In this document: positions 61,688 to 64,000 of the stretch, piece after piece
How the letters are laid out: every line of letters begins with the position of its first letter
Position numbering within the stretch: position 1 is the first letter of the stretch
Source: an uncultured Clostridia bacterium
GTDB taxonomy: Bacteria > Bacillota > Clostridia > TANB77 > CAG-508
Assembly (NCBI GenBank): GCA_934130435.1
Contig: CAKOYB010000004.1
Location: 1-64,000, forward strand
Reading direction: 5' to 3'
DNA: 64,000 nt
Notes under the pieces: generated by a model
Seen by the model: only the letters and a program-made list of their open reading frames with translations
What the model was told of the DNA's origin: nothing
Database searches by the model: none
Translations under genes and position numbers: made by a program

Positions 61688-62461
61688 TCAGATTCCTATA
61701 TAATTAGTTGCAATATTATATATAATTAGCACTACCACATTGCTAACACATACATAGAATGCAAATGGTAATCTTTCATTTTTACATACAATTTTGTGAA
61801 TGGCAACTTGAATTAATGTAAGAATTGCTGTTAGATAATATACATATGTTCCACCATATATCATTACCATTAATAACAATAATGCAAACCTTAAGCAGTA
61901 TTTTTCTTCCATGTATATTTTTTTACTAATTATAAATGAAATCAAAATTAAAATAAGCAACACTATATATATAACATATTGATATACATTTGTGTTATTC
62001 AATGTACATATATATATTATATAAATGAGTTCAACAAGTAAACCAAAATACACTGTTTCTTTATTTATATCAATATTTTCTTTATCAATTCCAGCTACAA
62101 TAAATAGTATGGACAAATATAACAATGTAAATATTAAAAATACTATTTGTTCAATTTCTATACTAGCATAATCAATCTTTAACGACCAAGTTACTAATAC
62201 AAAAGTTATTCCCGTTAATACCTCTAAAATGAGATATCTTGGTCTTATTTTATTTTTGCAGTATCTGCATTTCCCTCTAAGCCAAATATAGCTAAAAACT
62301 GGAAATAAATCAAATAATCCTAATCTATGATTACAATTAGGACAATATGAATGTTTTATTAATATATCTTCTTTTTTAGGTATTCTATATACTGCAAGTG
62401 TAAAAAAGCTTCCACAAAAAATGCCTATTAAAAAAATAATTGTATAAAAAAAATATTCCAT
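61688..62461 (-). CDS. pilD: Prepilin peptidase PilD-like (A24), atypical active site
   Basis: A 257-residue membrane protease that should cleave and N-methylate prepilins. The N-terminal half is canonical: GIFCGSFFTLAVYRIPKKED, paired CPNC and CRYC zinc motifs around PVFSYIWLRGKCRYC, then several transmembrane segments. The first catalytic Asp lies in VAGIDKENIDIN. The second motif, normally GxGDxK, is not found. The aligned stretch reads SKKIYMEEKYCLRF, with Glu where Asp is expected. It may be active in modified form or impaired. Confidence 0.85.
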   Translation of the reverse strand: MEYFFYTIIFLIGIFCGSFFTLAVYRIPKKEDILIKHSYCPNCNHRLGLFDLFPVFSYIWLRGKCRYCKNKIRPRYLILEVLTGITFVLVTWSLKIDYASIEIEQIVFLIFTLLYLSILFIVAGIDKENIDINKETVYFGLLVELIYIIYICTLNNTNVYQYVIYIVLLILILISFIISKKIYMEEKYCLRFALLLLMVMIYGGTYVYYLTAILTLIQVAIHKIVCKNERLPFAFYVCVSNVVVLIIYNIATNYIGI

Positions 62462-62483
62462 TTAAATTTCCTTATTTAAAAAC

Positions 62484-62513
62484 AAGCATATGCATATAAA
62501 CATGCATATGCTT
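62484..62513 (-). terminator. Hairpin between the pilin and pilD genes
   Basis: On minus, AAGCATATGCAT and ATGCATATGCTT arms are followed by GTTTTT. It lies 30 bases after the pilin stop and may make pilin mRNA more abundant than the genes after it. Confidence 0.8.
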
Positions 62514-62544
62514 TTACAAATTTAATATTTAAATTTTAGCATAA

Positions 62545-62754
62545 TTATTTAACATAATTGTTTAAATAATTTGTGTAGCTTTGTAAAGTTTCATTTTCAG
62601 CTGTTGCTGATTGTGAATAATTTTCTACAGCTTTTTTTGATTTTGGCAATAATTGAGTATCTGTTAATGCTCCTATTGAAACAACAGCAAGAATTAATAA
62701 AACAATAATTGTTATTATTAATGCAACTAATGTTATACCATTTTGTCCTTTCAT
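62545..62754 (-). CDS. Type IV pilin-like major subunit
   Basis: A 69-residue pilin. The leader MKGQNG precedes a hydrophobic helix (ITLVALIITIIVLLILAVVSIGALT) and a short polar C-terminus ending SYTNYLNNYVK. Cleavage after the Gly is expected. Mature residue 5 is Ala, whereas most type IV pilins have Glu5. Short pilins of this kind are frequent in gut Clostridia. ATG at 62754 follows AGGAGGAGGG. The open frame reaches 62829. The hairpin after it suggests high expression. Confidence 0.8.
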   Translation of the reverse strand: MKGQNGITLVALIITIIVLLILAVVSIGALTDTQLLPKSKKAVENYSQSATAENETLQSYTNYLNNYVK

Positions 62755-62831
62755 TGTTTTCCCTCCTCCTTTGTAAATTATAAATATATATATATTTATA
62801 TTTATTGAAAATAAATATAATATAAACAAAA

Positions 62832-63239
62832 TTATTTTATTCCTTTTGGTTCTTCATTTACTGTACTATTTGTTGAAGTTGAAGTCGAATTAGAATTTGT
62901 ATTACTTGAGCTGTTGCTATCTCCATTCTCAGAATATTCATATCTTTCAAATGGATCAAGCTTGTCTTTATCATAATCAGATTTTTCTGTTCCCTCATAT
63001 GACTTAAGGTCCTTGCCATTTATAGAATATGGTACAACAACATCATATTGTTGCTCTTCATTTTCCTTTTCTATCTCATTTTTTAATTCTTCTTTTAATT
63101 CATATTCAGTTGGATTCGATATCACTTTATTTATAGCCAGTTTATTATAAAAAGTTGCAAGTACTAGTATTAAGATAGCCAAAACAACAAGTATAGATAT
63201 AGAAATATCTTTTATTAAACTCATGTTATTAATTTTCAT
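62832..63239 (-). CDS. Single-pass membrane protein of the pilus operon
   Basis: A 135-residue protein with one transmembrane helix near the N-terminus (about residues 12-30). An acidic helical stretch (ELKEELKNEIEKENEEQQ) and a low-complexity Ser/Asn/Thr-rich C-terminus follow. It sits where a PilP- or PilN-like alignment protein is expected, between the PilO-like gene and the pilin, but sequence similarity is too weak to name it. AAGGAG precedes the start. Confidence 0.65.
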   Translation of the reverse strand: MKINNMSLIKDISISILVVLAILILVLATFYNKLAINKVISNPTEYELKEELKNEIEKENEEQQYDVVVPYSINGKDLKSYEGTEKSDYDKDKLDPFERYEYSENGDSNSSSNTNSNSTSTSTNSTVNEEPKGIK

Positions 63240-63249
63240 TAGAACTCCT

Positions 63250-63987
63250 TTACTGTACTGAATTAGTATCGTTGGCTGTACTGGTTGTTGTATTAGTTGT
63301 ATTGTTTCCTGCAGTAGTGCTATTATTAGTTGAATTCGTGTTCTGCTGTTTCTTTAATTTACTTGCTGAGGTTTCAATAGTTGTCATACTCTTTTTATTA
63401 AGTTTTATTTCTTTTACTGAAAAATTTGCCTGTAATCTTTTAGTGTCTTCTGTTTCTGATCCTCCAAGTAGCTTTACTCCAGGTACTAATTTAAAATCAT
63501 ATATTCTAAAGTGTAATTCAGAATCATTCTCAATTTGAGTTATAAATTTGGAAATGTTATTATACGTTCCCTTTAGGCTAAATTCCAGATTGAAATACTC
63601 TCCAGTTTTAACCACATTCATTCCTAGAACAAGATCCCTCTGGGTTGCATATCTTCCTATAATAGTCCATAAATATTCTATGTCATATTCTTCTGTTTCG
63701 TATATTTTATCTCCACTGTCTGAAGAAGTTTCAACTAAATCATAGTACTTATCTCTTAATTTTGTCAGATCTTCTCCTGTCTCGTCAAGTGTTTGAGAAG
63801 CTTGTTCATAGTCTATACTAGTAAGTCTAGCCACTTCTTCAATTTCTGAATTAGTCTGTTTATTAGTTTCAATTAATTGCTTTATCGATTTTATATTTAG
63901 TGCTCCGATTTGTATTCCTTTGGTCATAAGAATAACTGTAAGTATTAATGCAAAAGCAGCTAAAATCATTATACCTCTATTTTTCAT
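63250..63987 (-). CDS. PilO-like pilus alignment protein
   Basis: A 245-residue protein with one N-terminal transmembrane helix (IMILAAFALILTVILMTKG) and a coiled coil (about residues 35-85). A PilO-like fold follows, containing YNNISKFITQIENDSELHFRIYDFKL, and then a Thr/Asn-rich tail (about residues 215-245). PilO pairs with PilN in the periplasmic-side alignment complex. The equivalents of PilM and PilN are presumably beyond the right edge. AAGGTG precedes the ATG at 63987, so the gene is complete. Confidence 0.8.
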   Translation of the reverse strand: MKNRGIMILAAFALILTVILMTKGIQIGALNIKSIKQLIETNKQTNSEIEEVARLTSIDYEQASQTLDETGEDLTKLRDKYYDLVETSSDSGDKIYETEEYDIEYLWTIIGRYATQRDLVLGMNVVKTGEYFNLEFSLKGTYNNISKFITQIENDSELHFRIYDFKLVPGVKLLGGSETEDTKRLQANFSVKEIKLNKKSMTTIETSASKLKKQQNTNSTNNSTTAGNNTTNTTTSTANDTNSVQ

Positions 63988-64000
63988 GGTAAATCACCTT

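Overview
This window comes from a very AT-rich, low-GC, spore-forming Firmicute, most likely an uncultured gut-type member of the Clostridia. The evidence is SpoIIID (39419-39703), an H-type small acid-soluble spore protein (38364-38549), AGGAGG-type ribosome binding sites, TTGACA-17-TATAAT promoters and a T-box leader. Almost every gene lies on the minus strand, so the window probably sits inside one replichore with minus as the leading strand. There is no rRNA operon, CRISPR array or recognisable prophage. No taxon can be fixed from the sequence alone.

Layout, left to right: secA and a HU gene (0.2-3.5 kb). A cell-wall glycopolymer block follows (3.7-15.6 kb): a MurJ/SpoVB-type flippase, galE, a eukaryote-type UDP-sugar pyrophosphorylase, the TagGH exporter, a CDP-glycerol glycerophosphotransferase fused to a GT4 glycosyltransferase, a membrane-anchored glycosidase-like propeller, the CDP-glycerol synthase TagD, and two more TagB/TagF-type transferases. 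Next are argS, pfkA, a rhodanese and tsaE (15.6-19.7 kb). A gap of about 390 bp before tsaE carries a cluster of DnaA-box-like sequences.

A plus-strand tRNA-Gly(UCC) at 19776-19849 anchors an accessory island of about 14 kb (to about 33.9 kb). The island is built of modules whose genes all point back toward the tRNA. Module boundaries carry four repeat families, named here R1 to R4. R2 is a promoter-bearing end that finishes in the tRNA 3' terminal motif CGCTCCA, and R1 is the tRNA's own downstream terminator region. Cargo includes a glutamine-amidotransferase-like hydrolase, a REP-associated tyrosine transposase (RAYT), two transporters, three HAD phosphatases, a P-loop kinase-like protein, a nitroreductase, a transglutaminase-like protein, an AraC regulator, a class-A beta-lactamase-like protein and a GNAT acetyltransferase. 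The RAYT is bracketed by inverted 27-nt REP palindromes. Further copies lie at module ends, and one lies outside the island at the 3' end of a histidine kinase gene. No integrase is visible.

The right-hand part is core genome: a DAP-dehydrogenase-like oxidoreductase, glmM, RNHCP protein, sspH, rpmA-rplU, spoIIID, a two-component system, an acyl-CoA synthetase, T-box-controlled pheST, trmFO, an SNF2 helicase that appears frameshifted, DUF951, gltX, RNase J and a ROK kinase. A type IV pilus operon then runs to the right edge in the order PilO-like, single-TM protein, pilin, PilD-like, two pseudopilins, PilB, PilT, PilC. Its pilins lack the usual Glu5 and its peptidase lacks a canonical second catalytic GxGD motif.
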